Part shown: positions 24,391-35,807 of the stretch, in pieces
Layout: each line of letters opens with the position of its first letter
Position numbering within the stretch: position 1 is the first letter of the stretch
Origin: Dinochytrium kinnereticum
Taxonomy: Eukaryota > Chytridiomycota > Chytridiomycetes > Chytridiales > Chytridiaceae
DNA length: 64,000 bases
Assembly (NCBI GenBank): GCA_027604005.1
Contig: JADGJT010000008.1
Coordinates: 82,516 to 146,515 of the forward strand
Direction of reading: 5' to 3'
Made by a program: the position numbers and the translations under genes
Notes under the pieces: generated by a model
The model's database searches: none
Seen by the model: only the letters and a program-made list of their open reading frames with translations
Told to the model about the DNA's origin: nothing

Positions 24391-24833
24391 GATGGACCAA
24401 TAAAGCTTTTTTTTTCTTCGAAATTGTTCGAATTTGTTGGACAGTATTTCCGTCGAGGGCTACTTGCAGGAACCAGCCGAAAACCATTGGCGTCCCCAAC
24501 ATCCACACCCAATTAATTATATCATATCATACTATACATTGATGAAATGAATGAACAAAACCTCGATGCTTTCTAAACGCGTGAGTAAGTAATGTTATCA
24601 ATATTGGCATCTCTTGATTTTGTAGGACCTTTGCTTTCAGACACAAGGTGGCCGAAGATGTTCATAAGGCATCATTTGCTCTACAAAAATCCTTGTGAGT
24701 TAAATCATAACCATCGACCAATAAAGAGGGGTCCAAGGTACGATAAAGCCAATAACAACAAATAAACTTTAATTTGGGGTTTCAACTTTACAACACCACA
24801 GCACGTCGCGTATCGTAAGGGTTGACATGACCC
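24391..24833. promoter_or_regulatory. Intergenic region between HYPK and alpha-2, with possible micro-gene
   Basis: It carries the HYPK promoter at its left end and the 3' flank of the alpha-2 gene at its right end. The only structure seen is the possible small spliced gene listed separately at 24551-24698. Confidence 0.4.
24551..24698 (+). CDS. Possible 36-aa (or slightly longer) microprotein
   Basis: ATG 24551 gives a 38-nt exon ending before a GTAATG donor (24589). The acceptor TTTTGTAG at 24625 leads to an in-phase frame: KTFAFRHKVAEDVHKAS followed by FALQKSL and a stop at 24698. A perfect GTGAGT donor overlaps that stop, so the gene may continue after another ~34-nt intron. The N-terminus is basic (MLSKRVSKTFAFRHK), as in mitochondrial small proteins. 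No family is recognised. A noncoding interpretation remains possible. Confidence 0.22.
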
Positions 24834-25771
24834 TTAGATGTTCGCAAGGTAATCCTTGATCTCTACCTCACTCAATTGCCTGAAAACACCCTGCTTGAGA
24901 GGCTCGCCTTCCCTGGAGATAGTCTCCTCCATGTAAGCAATCCCAATCTCGATAGTCGACTCGGACATAATGCCTTCGTAAGATTCTTTCAGAGTGAGGA
25001 TCGCCGTATGGACTGCATCTTCAAGCTCAAGGTTTTCAGTGTACCTTTAATTTAAAAGACTTTAGGCATGATGTAAGGGAAATGAGGATATTCAAACCTT
25101 TTCTCCAGGAAGGTTTTGGCGTTGATCATATTCTTTCCGATTGCTGACGCTTTCCAGGCCCAGTAAGAACCAGAGGGGTCGACTTGATACAGTGATGGGC
25201 CACTCTCATCAAAACCGGCAACCAAAAGAGAAACACCAAAAGGCCTCACACCACTGAACGAAAAAAATAGGCCAACCAGTTAGAAACATCTTCCAAGACT
25301 AACCGAACAGGGTACAGGGGTATCTCCAACAACACAATAACGAACCCGCTCTGTGTGAATTCCTGCATGACGCTAGCAACCTCAGTGACGAGAATGCGGG
25401 TGGTAGGCTCCTCCTGATACACTCTCTTGTACTCCTGTGCTGACTTTCTTGCCTTGGCCACCAGGACGCGAGCATCCGGCCCCATTCCCGAGTAAACCAT
25501 TCCAATGTTTCGGCAAACCATAGAGACCTTATCGACCGTGTCACTGTCAATTAGCGGCGATGTTGTCTTCTTCTCCGTGGCAATCACCACCCCGTTCCTC
25601 GCTGGTCACATTTGTTGGGTCAGCAGGTCGTGGAGCGTCTGGACAGAATAAAATACCTTTGATGCCGATGGAGGTGACGCCTTGGCCAACTGCATTCAGC
25701 GCATACTCGATTTGCACCAGCTTTCCGGTGGGTGAGAAGGTCGTCAAAGAGAAGGAGTAGCGGTCCCCCAT
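24834..25771 (-). CDS. PRE8: 20S proteasome subunit alpha-2 (Pre8/PSMA2)
   Basis: Exons 25657-25771, 25346-25601, 25098-25253 and 24834-25044 give 245 aa. It begins [20 protein letters not shown] and [18 protein letters not shown], the alpha-type N-terminal signature. It continues [48 protein letters not shown] (restored at a splice) and [16 protein letters not shown]. Alpha-2 is part of the outer ring that gates the 20S chamber and has no protease active site. Length and all core motifs match the family. The ATG at 25771 is fixed by the conserved start. It is divergent from the exonuclease gene, with 570 bp between start codons. Confidence 0.97.
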
Positions 25772-26341
25772 TTGATGCTGCTAGTGAAGTGTTTTGAAAA
25801 TTTGTGAAATTCAAAAACGCGCGGACGCTTCACACCTTGGGCTCTTGGTGTCCAAACGGACAACATCTCAATCGCATTTTAACGCGAGTGCATCTGCACT
25901 TTGGCCTATTTGCTATGTAGAGGGCAGGGGGAGCTGATTGTCTGTGACAATGATTTATTTAATCTCGCCGGCCCAAGGAATCGCGTTATGTTTCCACCAG
26001 GCCAAACAATGCTCTTGGCCACAGATGGCTGCATGGGATGGGATAGTTGTTCTATTCCCTGTTATTTTTTCGGGCATACGTGCTGTGCAATTTAAACAAA
26101 AATTGCTTGCCGAGCAGCCGATGAAGAGGCAGGGGGTTCCAAACCGACAAAACTACCAAATAGAAAGCCATGCACGCATGCAGAGGCAGGAAGAAGTGGG
26201 CATTGCCACACTCTTCTTCCATAACTCCAGCGAGGCGATCAGAGTCTTGTCCGTCAAAGCCAACCTGTATATCAATCGCAAGCAACTTGGACAAAAACCC
26301 ATCAACCCCTTTTTTTTGTGACAATTTGACCCAACCTCCAA
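25772..26341. promoter_or_regulatory. Shared promoter region of alpha-2 and the exonuclease
   Basis: This 570-bp interval separates the two divergent start codons. No protein-coding exon is supported. Just before the exonuclease start is a T8 run (26,310-26,317). I could not find the PACE-type GGTGGCAAA element used by yeast proteasome genes. Confidence 0.5.
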
Positions 26342-28504
26342 ATGCCATCCAACACCATCCTAACTGAAACGCCATGGTATAAGGGCGTCCAGGACCCTCT
26401 CGCCAAATGGTTTCTCAACTTTGCAAAGGACACCGACAATCGTCTCCAGTTTAAGCTTGGGATGCTGGATCAAGCCATCACAGAGGGGATAGAACAGCTT
26501 AACAAGGGTGCCGGTCCTCCTCCCTACGATGAGATCGTTGCTATTGATTGTGAGATGGTTCAGGTTGGAGTTCCTCCAGATGCTGCGGCAATTGCAGCTG
26601 CGGCTCTGAAGCCCCCGACTGCTCCTGGGCTACCTTCGACGCCTGCTGCCATGCAGTCCAAGGTGGCTTTGGCGAGAGTTTCAATTGTTGACTTTAACGG
26701 GAAAGTGCTGCTAGACACATTCTGTAAGCCTAAAGAGGAGATCCTGGACTTTAAGACGAAGTATAGTGGGGTTACTGCAGAGGATCTGATTGATGGTATG
26801 GGAAAGCCACTCTGTTGTTTTTTTTATTAGTTTGGTTGGTTTAATCTAACGCGGTCCCAGCGCCATCGGTCAAAACGGTTCAGAGGATGGTCGCGAAGCT
26901 GGTGAAAAACAGCTACATCGTTGGTCAGAGTCTGGAGAATGATGTGGGAGTACTAGAACTCACGGTCCCGGCTCATCGCCTTCGAGACACTGCTCTTTAC
27001 TATAAACGATTTCACCCAAGGGGAAAGGCCATTGGCCTCAGGGACCTTGCAAAGTTAAATTTGGGGCTTGATATTCAGCAGGGTGCCCACGATAGTGTTC
27101 GTAATCATCCTACCTTTTTCATCGTAAGCCATTTCTCTGACCTTTCAAAATATGTATTATCTACAACAGATTATTGACGCTCGTGTTGCCATGCTCCTCT
27201 ACCGCCAACTCCGTTCAATCTGGGAAAAATCCATGCCAATCTACGATTGTGTTATCGACCCCGACTCCTGCTTCCCTGTCCCTGTATCCTTTCCTCTCGC
27301 CTTCAGGGAGGCCATTGCTATTGCGGCGTCCACCGATCCCACCCTTCCCCTTCAACCGCTCTCAAAGGCTCTCTCCGAAGGAACCCTTTTGAGGTCATTC
27401 ACTGCGGAAGGATTCCCTATCTCCGAGCCTCCTATCTCGCACATAACTTCCTCAAACCTTCCGACGTCTCCAGCAACCCCTCGAGTGCCAATTCATGTCC
27501 CAACTAAACCAACGACTCCGACGGTAGCTGTTCCAGTGGTGGTTAAGAGTAAACAAGATTTGAAATCGACGACGGCTGAACCGCTGACGGCGAGCAGTGA
27601 CATGATTCTGAGGACTTTTTATGATTTTTTACCGAGGGAGCAGAAATTGATGAAATTTAGCGGCTTTCCCATGTGGCTTGTTCCCGAGGGGGTTCACTTG
27701 CCTGCTGAGTCTAGGATCTTATTGGCGGATGTGAAGAAGGCTCTGCAGAAGGCTCCTGGGTTGGTTGCTGAGAAACCTGTAAAAGTTGACACGAGTCTTC
27801 CTGGGAAGAGGAAGCGCATGATGTTGGAGGCTAAGGCTAAGGCGGAGGCAGAGGCTGCTCTTGCTGAGTCTAAGACTGATATGGCTGTTGATGAGATAAA
27901 TGGTATTGAATCATCTTCTTCGGATTCGAGAAACAAGAAGAGGAAAATGCCTGAGGCAGAATCGGCGGGTGAAGAGGATAAAGCGGTGGAGGTGGAAAGC
28001 TCGCCTAAAAAGAAGAAAAAAGCTAAAGCCGAAAACCCTGTTGAGGAGGCCACGCAAGCTTCGAAAAGCAACGGGTCTAAAAAGCGCAAGGCATCAGATA
28101 CTGATAGAGGCGAGGAAGAAGAATCGGCCTTAGACTCTAACGCCGCCGATGTTAAGAAATTCAAGAATTCCAAAACAGCCAAGAAGCCCGCTCCCGTAGA
28201 GGAAGCCCCTGTGACAAAGAAGGACAAAAAAAAGAAACAAAAGGAGGTTGCTGAAGAGGAGATAGGAGAGGTAGTTTCCCGCAACGTGACCGAAACAGTA
28301 AGGGAGAAAAAGAAGAAGAAGACGAAGAAGCTGGTCGAGCCGGAGGATTCTGATTCTGATGACGAGTCTGAGGCTCAAGTTGTGGTTGGGAAGAAAAAGG
28401 AAAAGAAGAAGAAAACGAAGGCAAAGAAGGATGTTGAGTCATCTTCTGAGGAGGAGTCAGGCGTTGATGAAAAGATAAAGTCGAAGAAGAAGGCTAAGAA
28501 ATAG
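26342..28504 (+). CDS. DEDDh RNA exonuclease (REXO1/Rex family) with lysine-rich C-terminal tail
   Basis: Exons 26342-26795, 26861-27096 and 27170-28504 give 674 aa. The catalytic domain covers ~60-260. Exo I is EIVAIDCEMVQVG; the SGVT block is TKYSGVTAEDLIDA (spliced); Exo II is YIVGQSLENDVGVL; Exo III is GAHDSIIDARVAM, restored by a GTTCGT donor. This order and the HSLE-like Exo II resemble REXO1/Rex3 more than Rex4. Such enzymes trim 3' ends of rRNA, snRNA or tRNA precursors in the nucleus. A Pro/Thr linker follows. The last ~250 residues alternate acidic Ser patches with KKKKKK-type blocks, typical of nucleolar proteins. The exact family member is uncertain. The tail is far longer than in yeast Rex4 (289 aa total). 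Confidence 0.87.
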
Positions 28505-29455
28505 TCCGTTTGCGGCCTTTGACTGTTTCTTGATTTGGTTCTTGTTATTTTCCTCGTTGTTTTTACCCTTAAGCACTTAGCCCTATCCTCCCGGTTGTTT
28601 TTTCAAATAACGATCATTTAATCATACCAATAAAAGTCACCAGTTTAAGAGGATTTGTGTCTTTCCCATTTGTAAATCCTGCGGAATCTTTAAGTATATA
28701 GACGAATAAACGATACCAAACACATGAACATGATAAAATGATTGCATAGAATCCACAATCTTATCGAGAGAGTGATTAAAAAAGTTGAAGAAAAAGCGAA
28801 AAAAAGGAGGATAAGACATCGACCTATGGAAATTATACGGGAAGATAATCCCAAATCCAGAATGTACTCCAGACTCAAATGATTTACTGTAACTCTTGGA
28901 TACGTCCGATAGAAGAATTGACCAAAAAAAAAAAAAAAAAAAAAAACTAAAAAGGAATAGGCATAAATAATATGTAAAAACTGTAAGGCGTGATATAAGG
29001 ACACACGGCTGCAAGGAACAAATGACAAAAAAATCAAGCGCCAAAAGCGAAACAAAGAAAGTAAGTGCGTATATGAAAAATGCAAAAACTTGATAGATGG
29101 TAAGGAATAATATAAACATGGGGTACTGATACAGGAACAACACATCATAATTCAGCGAAGAGTCAGCAGCCTTTCAGGATAACTTAAAAAGAAGAATTAA
29201 AAAAAATCATAGAAGACAACTTTCATCTGACGTTACTCCATCACCCAACTATACTAAAACAAAAACAGGAAGCACCCGCCAATGTCTAATAATCTCATAA
29301 AATAGCCAAAAGCACTGAAAGTCAAAAACGGAAAGCAAAACATCATGCGGGAAAACCCCAGTAGCCTTTAAAGCATCGAGCAAGAAAAGAAGGAGCAAAT
29401 AATGGCAGCCCCAACTCTTACCCCACTGAGAGCCATCTCCAAAAAAAGTGCTTCT
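28505..29455. other. AT-rich intergenic region between convergent genes
   Basis: About 950 bp between the exonuclease stop and the transporter stop (converging strands). Long minus-strand frames here are poly-Phe/Leu artefacts of AT-richness. A 23-nt A run lies at 28,924-28,946. Likely 3' UTRs and terminators. Confidence 0.6.
28924..28946 (+). repeat. Homopolymer A23 tract
   Basis: Twenty-three consecutive A residues in the convergent intergenic region. It may be a decayed retrotransposed poly(A) or simple slippage. No element boundary or target-site duplication is visible. Confidence 0.9.
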
Positions 29456-32400
29456 TTACACGACTTCAACTCTCCCCCTCCTTCCACCAATGGACCTTCT
29501 CAAAAACAAGACCGCCGCGGAAATTACCGGAAGAATCTGAATTGCCAAAAACACCACAAACGCCGATCGGTAACATTCTGTTCCGGTGCAGCCCGATGAC
29601 ACGGCAGTGTCAAACATCGACCCAAAGATAACGTTGGATACAACAATGCCGATGGGGATGCCGACCATCACGAGAGCACAGGCGCTGCCATAGTGTTTTA
29701 GGCCAAAGAAGTCCGCCTTCGATTTTGGGGTGTTTTTGGTTCGGGTTAGAATTCACTCCGGAAAGGAATACTAACAGAAGAAGTCCGAAAAATCTCAACT
29801 TACCGTCAAAGGTGGAAACAAAGCACTCGCAGCTCCAAACGCGAACCCCGTTAAAACTGATGAAAATCCCAGAAGGGTAGGGGGTAGGGTGTTTGCGAAC
29901 CCTACGATAGCCAACGGGATAGCTGTCAAGATTTCTCCAACAACAAAGAGAGAGCTACGGTCAACGTGGAGGCGGGAAACGACGTAATCAGATCTGTATT
30001 TGTTTTAATGGAGAAGTTTAGGAAATATGAGATAATGGCACATTGATTTGTTTTTTCCTTTTTCTTGAGGGGTTCGAAAGGTTGGGGAAGGGATAAAATC
30101 AGAAAATATATATATTTACCCAGCTCCAAATGTTAAGCGAGCGATGCAATTGCTGACAGAAAGTAGGGTTACATGGAACCCGGTTGTAGCTGCAATGTCG
30201 GTAGTCGAGGCGCCAGGTCCAGCCAGGACTTTAACGATGGTTCCAATCTAATAAAAAGTATATAGGTTAGATAAAAACATTAAATAAATGGCTTCAGACG
30301 GGCGATAAATGAGTTTGCTTTTTTTTCCTTTCCAGTTTGAATCCGGCTAGAGGGAATGGGTGAAGAAGAGAAACAAAGAACAGGAGTATTTACATTGTTG
30401 AAGTATGTAATGCCTTGTTGCCATATGTAACTTTAGAGGTGGGGAAGGAGAAGAAGCCAATCAGTTAACACATCAACGCATACAGAACAAAAATATAATG
30501 TTAAATAATATAAAACTTAACACTCACGATATCGTAAACAACCAAAAACTCAATGACCTCAAAATCTGTGCAGGTGTCATATCCCTCTCCATTTCCTCGC
30601 CCTTCCCTACGCCACTATCCCGCACTTCACCACCTTTATTATTGTCCGGCTCCTCGAACGCTACCCTCTTCCCTTCACCAACATCCGTAGTCATCGCCGC
30701 CACTGGTAGTGTGACCGACCTAGACTCATTAGGAGTAACCACAGAAGCCTCATCTTCCGCATCACTATCATCGAGTTTTGGAAAGGCAGTGGGAAGTGGG
30801 GTGTCTCTCGCAGACTCGTCCTCTTCATCTCTCGGCTCTCTCCAGGTTCGCTTCACACTCCTACCCCCCGTCGCCCGTTCAAAAGTGGCACCCCTCCTTC
30901 TCCTCGTCACAGCACCATCATCGTCCTCCTGAGTCGTCATCGTCCCACTAGCGAAAATCGAAATATTCGATCTCGCCTTACTAAGACTCTGTGAATCTTC
31001 GTCATCATCAGCAGCCTTAAAAGACCCCAACGAAAAAGTGTAGACACTAGGCGTCGCCGACCTCCCACGAGACCGCGATCGGTTCCTCCAAGACATGGAA
31101 GAAACAGATGGACTACGTGATCGCGATGATGGGGTTGGAGAATGCCTTCCTGACATGTTTAATGGAGGAGCTGGACAGTAGATCGGGGGGTAACGAGCTG
31201 GGTACTCGACGATCGCGTCCGGGTCATCCACGATGGTTGGTATGGGGCGGTCATTGATGATGTTTTGATTGACTAAAGAAGGGCCTGCGGAAGGGTTGTT
31301 GAGGGTGTCAGAGGAATCTACACTTGTGGATGGATTAGCTGTCCCGGTTGCCTGGGCTTCGTTGGAACCGATATTGGACGAGGATGTGGTTTTGGTGGCG
31401 TCTGCGTGCATGATTTGGTGACGAGGAGGTGGAGGCGCGGTTGACATGGTAAAGGTTGCGATTAGGTTGACGAGGGAAACGGAGATGGTCATGAAGAGGA
31501 GGAAACCGGCAGTGTCGGATGAGTAGTAGATAGCGTATATTTGAGCGTAAAGTGTTGCGCTGAGGGCATCTACCAATTATATAAATTATGTACAGTTAGA
31601 AATTAAAGGGGGAAAAGTACAACGAGGAATGGTTGGAAAGTAAGAAGTCAAGACCACACATACAAAAGATGCCGAGCACTCCAGATATGAAGCCCGAGTA
31701 TTTTGTGGGAAAATTGATGAGGTTGACTGCAAAAGTAGCCATGAAGCTTGTAAAGCGGAAGATATAAATACCCAAGAACAGCAATGATAAAAATCCACAA
31801 AAGCACTGGATCATTACCCACCTCGCACATGAGCCGAATCCAGCCAGAAAGTAATAGACTGATATTGAGGTGACGTTGGTGAGGGATACCGGAAGCCTGT
31901 TGATGAATGCGAGGTACATGCAGAAAAAGCCCAGACCAAAGGTTGTAGCAGACATTATCTGAAAAGATGATTTTTTGTTTTGACAAGATTGTCAAAAAGA
32001 GATTGTCAACAATGTCAAAATGGAATTATAGATATCTTCACCATCGTCACTCGCACTCCAAATCTATCCCAAACTGGGCCAACCACAAGAAACGATGTGT
32101 ATCTGATGTGAAGCATTCACAGAGTAGAATAGCAATCATCAGCGATGTTTCAAACAACAGAAACAACAACAGCAACAACAGCAACGGCCATAGCATGGAA
32201 GCGTCACTCAGAAAGACTAAAGCAAAAAAACAAAAAGGACCATGCTTGTAACAACAAACTCACAACGCAGTGTTTCCAAGCGCTGACACAATGTTAATAT
32301 CCTTGGAACTAAACCCAAACTTGTCCCGAAGGTCCTCCGAAAATGATCCAAACGCAAACAGCGACCCTGCACATAGCAATGACAGTGCCGACATCAAAAA

Positions 32401-32466
32401 CGTAACAATACGCTTAACCCCCGCCATACCCGTAAACAGGCTGACCACTTCCTTCTCCATGTTCAT
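29456..32466 (-). CDS. MCH1-like / nodulin-like MFS transporter with large disordered central loop
   Basis: Nine exons: 32264-32466, 32042-32102, 31822-31958, 31664-31746, 30528-31569, 30394-30430, 30120-30247, 29804-29993 and 29456-29716. They join in phase to 713 aa. The N-terminus (FLMSALSLLCAGSLFAFGSF) and the restored GPVWDRFGVRV and NFPTKYSGFISGVLGIF blocks are typical of nodulin-like/Mch1 MFS proteins. The C-terminal six helices begin at SLSFWLFTISYIWQQGI and end VVSNVIFGSMFD. The central cytosolic loop, ~230 residues of Ser, Asp/Glu and Arg repeats (exon 5), is much longer than in yeast Mch1 (486 aa total). Yeast Mch1 is vacuolar and its substrate is unclear. Intron 1 (161 nt) contains GTT-rich repeats. 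Confidence 0.86.
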
Positions 32467-33884
32467 CTCTCTTCAAATGGATAAGTGCGTGAGAAAGTGC
32501 GGGACGTTGAGGTTTGATGAGGCTTTAGGGCAAGAGAGGAGCAGGGGAATGACTGAGAATTGTGGATTTCAAGTGGGAGAGATGGAGTCGGCTCGAATGA
32601 CTGTGTTGTTTTTTCTCAGCCAGCAGCGACGGATCCCACACTCTTCCTTTCTCTCTTCTTTCTTCAAATAACAAAAAGGCCACACGGGCAGATGATGTTG
32701 GATAATGTTTGGCCACGTTCCCCTTCTTTTCTTTTTTTTTTTGTTGCATCATCCTACACGCCTGTTCAAGCCGGCGGTGATTGTTTTTTGCCATTTCCAC
32801 GTCATTCACCATTCAATGGCTCAATTTCATTCCACTTCACACACTGCCTCCGCAACCCCTCTTCCTGCCCTTTCCAAAGATACCAATCCAGTTTTCTTTT
32901 CGATTGAACGGCAATAATGGGTGCATGCATCCACAAAAAATTTATAATAAAAAAAGGTTTGTCGGTGTTTAAAATCAGTTTTCTGCGAATGAATTTTTTT
33001 TCTCTCAGGTGCTTGCACTCCTGGAGTCTCCTCCCAAGAACTCCCGTCACCAACAAAAAAGAAAGGACGAACTGCCCCTTTGATTGTTGTCGTCATCCAA
33101 GCCGGACCTCCTTGGCCCGATTGTCCTTGGAGTTTAAACAACAATAATATATGACCACGAAAGGAAACAAAGAAAAAAAAGATAGAAGAAAACCAAGCAT
33201 GCCGCGCTGGACACACTGATTCAGGCAGCGATGAGTGTCGCGCTGACTCGCGCATGGATGGCAAGCGGTTCGGAGTCTAATCGTACTGAAGATCCTCACA
33301 CCAAATGAATCTAGATTATTTTAAGGAGACCACAAGACAAATGAGAGAACTGTCTGAAATAACCCTGAAATAACCGCACACCATGAGCCATTTATATTAA
33401 AAAATGGGGAAAAAACAGTCCATCCCTTCATTATAATGATAGAAAAGCCAAAACGGGGATGGGAGAAAAAAAAGAGGGGGAAGCAAGGTGTAAAAAACAC
33501 TTAAAACAAAGGCACCGCTTTTTTTGTTTTTGTTCTTTTAAGTTTAAGAAAAAAAGAAAAAGAAAAAATCGTGACCAAGTTCAAAAGTCTGGTGGAGGGT
33601 GCCGTATCCAAGAGAGAGAAAAAAAGGAAAGAAGTCTATATAGTCGATTGAAAACAAGAAATAGAAAGGAAAAATAATTAAGTTGTTAGGGTAGGTATCC
33701 CTTTTAATGCAAGAAGTGAGAGACTTGCATTGTAAGTAAAATACACTTAGAAGGTGTTGGTGTAAATGATGGGAGACTTGCGGAACCCGTTGCTATAATC
33801 AAGATGGAGCAGAAAACAATGAGGGGGGATATTATTAGAATAAAGCAAAACACCCAGCGACGCCCATCCTCAAAAAAAAAAAGC
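32467..33884. other. Intergenic, no supported gene
   Basis: About 1.4 kb between the MCH1-like start and the ornithine decarboxylase stop. Short frames on both strands are dominated by A/T homopolymers (for example T runs near 32,735) and show no domain or splice logic. It should hold the transporter promoter and the ODC 3' UTR. Confidence 0.6.
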
Positions 33885-35807
33885 TTACAATTGGGAAGCA
33901 GCACTCATGGTATAGGCTCCCATGTTCTCAAAGTACATCCAATCCCCAACGTTCATCTCAGGAAGAAGGGTTTCCCTAGTGATGCAATCAAACGAGTCGC
34001 AGGTTGGTCCCCAAATGCTGCAAGAGTACTCAAGCTCGCCATCAGGCTTGTTATGCTCGCCATAGTAGAACTTGTTGTCCTTAACCAGAACGTTAGGAAA
34101 GACAACCTGATGGTCAAAGGTGATGCAGTTGAAGCTCCCGTACATCCCATCGTTGATGTAGTCTGAGCAACAAAATAAGGAATATGATACGTCAATATTA
34201 AGGTCATGGTGCATCAAGACAAAACAATTAAAGCTGACGGGATACTCACACATAAAGGCAGGGTGGTCATCCGCAGAGGGCTGTCCAGATCCATCAACAA
34301 CACCTTCCTCAATGTTAAGGGTCATGTCAGACATGCGGGGCACGAGGTCATCCTTGGCCTCCTGGTCTCTAGGAACGACCCTACGCGCCACAACGTTGAC
34401 AGCAAGAGTGTAGGCCGAGGCGACGAAGTACCTTCCGGGCTCGGCAATGACACGAATGTGGGAGGGGATGAACTTATCAACGGCAGGGCCGAGGACACTC
34501 ACAATACTGTCAAAAGACAGACCTGGGGAGTTATTACCAGGGAAGCCGCCACCGACTGTTATTACAGAGAAAGAAATGAAAATAATGAGACCTGTGTATT
34601 TCTTTTCACAAAAGTGAAGAGATTGGAGAGGGCTTACCATCGAGGAGAGACATCTCAAAGCCGTAGTTCTTAGCCTCCTCAATAACCTTGCCAGCGTTGA
34701 AGACAGCGTCGCCAAAAGCGTTGGCATCAAAGCAACCGCTACCGACGTGAAAGCTAGAAACGTATTATTAGGCCAAGGAAAAAAAACAGCATGAAAAACA
34801 CCCAATTTCCCCTACCTTACACCAATAACGTTAAGATCCAGCTCTTGCGCCACCTTCAGAAGGTAGGGCACAGTGTCAAGAGGGGCACCAAACTTGAGAC
34901 CAAGCTTGCAAAGCGACTTTGAGTCATCAGTAAGAATACGGATGACAAGCTGAGCATTAGGCATATGCTGCTTAATCTTCCTAAGCTCATCGGCATTGTC
35001 AAAGGTAACCATCGTGACGCCCCGGGAAGAGGCAAAGCGAATGTGAGAAGCTTGCTTGCAGGGATTCGCATAGATAACTTTGGAGGGGTCAACGCCGTAG
35101 TCAAGGACAAGTTGGATCTCGGCCTACAGAACGTAAAAAAATCAAATAATAAAAATATAATTAGCATTGAGGGACTTTTAGGACTTTTTTGAAGTTCCCC
35201 AGTGTTCTAATGCAAAGGCGGCACACTGTCTAGTACCTTGCTGGCGCAGTCAAACCCAGTGCCAAGGGCGACGAGGGTCTGAACCACATTCGGGTCGGGG
35301 TTGCATTTCACGGCTAAACGATTGGCAAAGGGGAGGGAGGAGCATTTAGCCAGAAAACAAAACATCCCATCGACACCGAAAGCAAGATTCAAAGCAAAGA
35401 AAATGGCCAAGGCGATACAACAGCATGCATGCGATAAGAGAGTGACATGTATAAAACGAGAAAAACATACCATAGAAAGGCTCGATGCGAGGCAAGCAAG
35501 TCCTCCATCGAAGGTGCTGACGTGCAACCTCCCCAAGATCGCTAACAAAAAAGGCATCCTCTGCCTCGGGGTCACAGTCGGGTGAAGAGGCGACGCGAGA
35601 CCTCAAAATTTCCTCTACAGAGGAAGTGTCTTCGCAGATATCACTAAAGTAACCCGGGTGGGTTTGAACGGAACCATTACGAGCAACAGGAGCAGGATGG
35701 GCCGACTTCTGAGCCACCGCTTTCACGGGGCCAGAATACTCGGCCTTTGTAACGTGGGCTCTCTTGGTGTCCAGAGGGGTGGTCAAAAAGGTTGTGGCTT
35801 CTTTCAT
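33885..35807 (-). CDS. SPE1: Ornithine decarboxylase (polyamine synthesis)
   Basis: Exons 35471-35807, 35237-35313, 34816-35123, 34638-34753, 34250-34555 and 33885-34162 give 473 aa from ATG 35807. It decarboxylates ornithine to putrescine with PLP, the committed polyamine step, as a cytosolic homodimer. The PLP lysine is in PFYAVKCNPDP (Lys ~115, restored at a splice). Phosphate and cofactor residues lie in VSFHVGSGC, LLDVGGGFPG and AEPGRYFVAS. The active-site Cys/Asp pair is GPTCDSFDC (Cys ~436). A GTG-initiated in-frame extension reaches 35969, but ATG 35807 is the first ATG. The ~110-residue N-terminal region is poorly conserved. Antizyme regulation is expected for the family, not visible here. 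Confidence 0.96.

Noticed and set aside
27694..28284. 196-codon Ser/Phe-rich minus-strand frame
   Set aside because: It is the complement of the Lys/Glu-rich exonuclease tail.
28637..29143. 168-codon hydrophobic minus-strand frame that looks like a membrane protein
   Set aside because: Phe/Tyr/Leu runs arise from A/T homopolymers, including an A23 tract. Not a believable protein.
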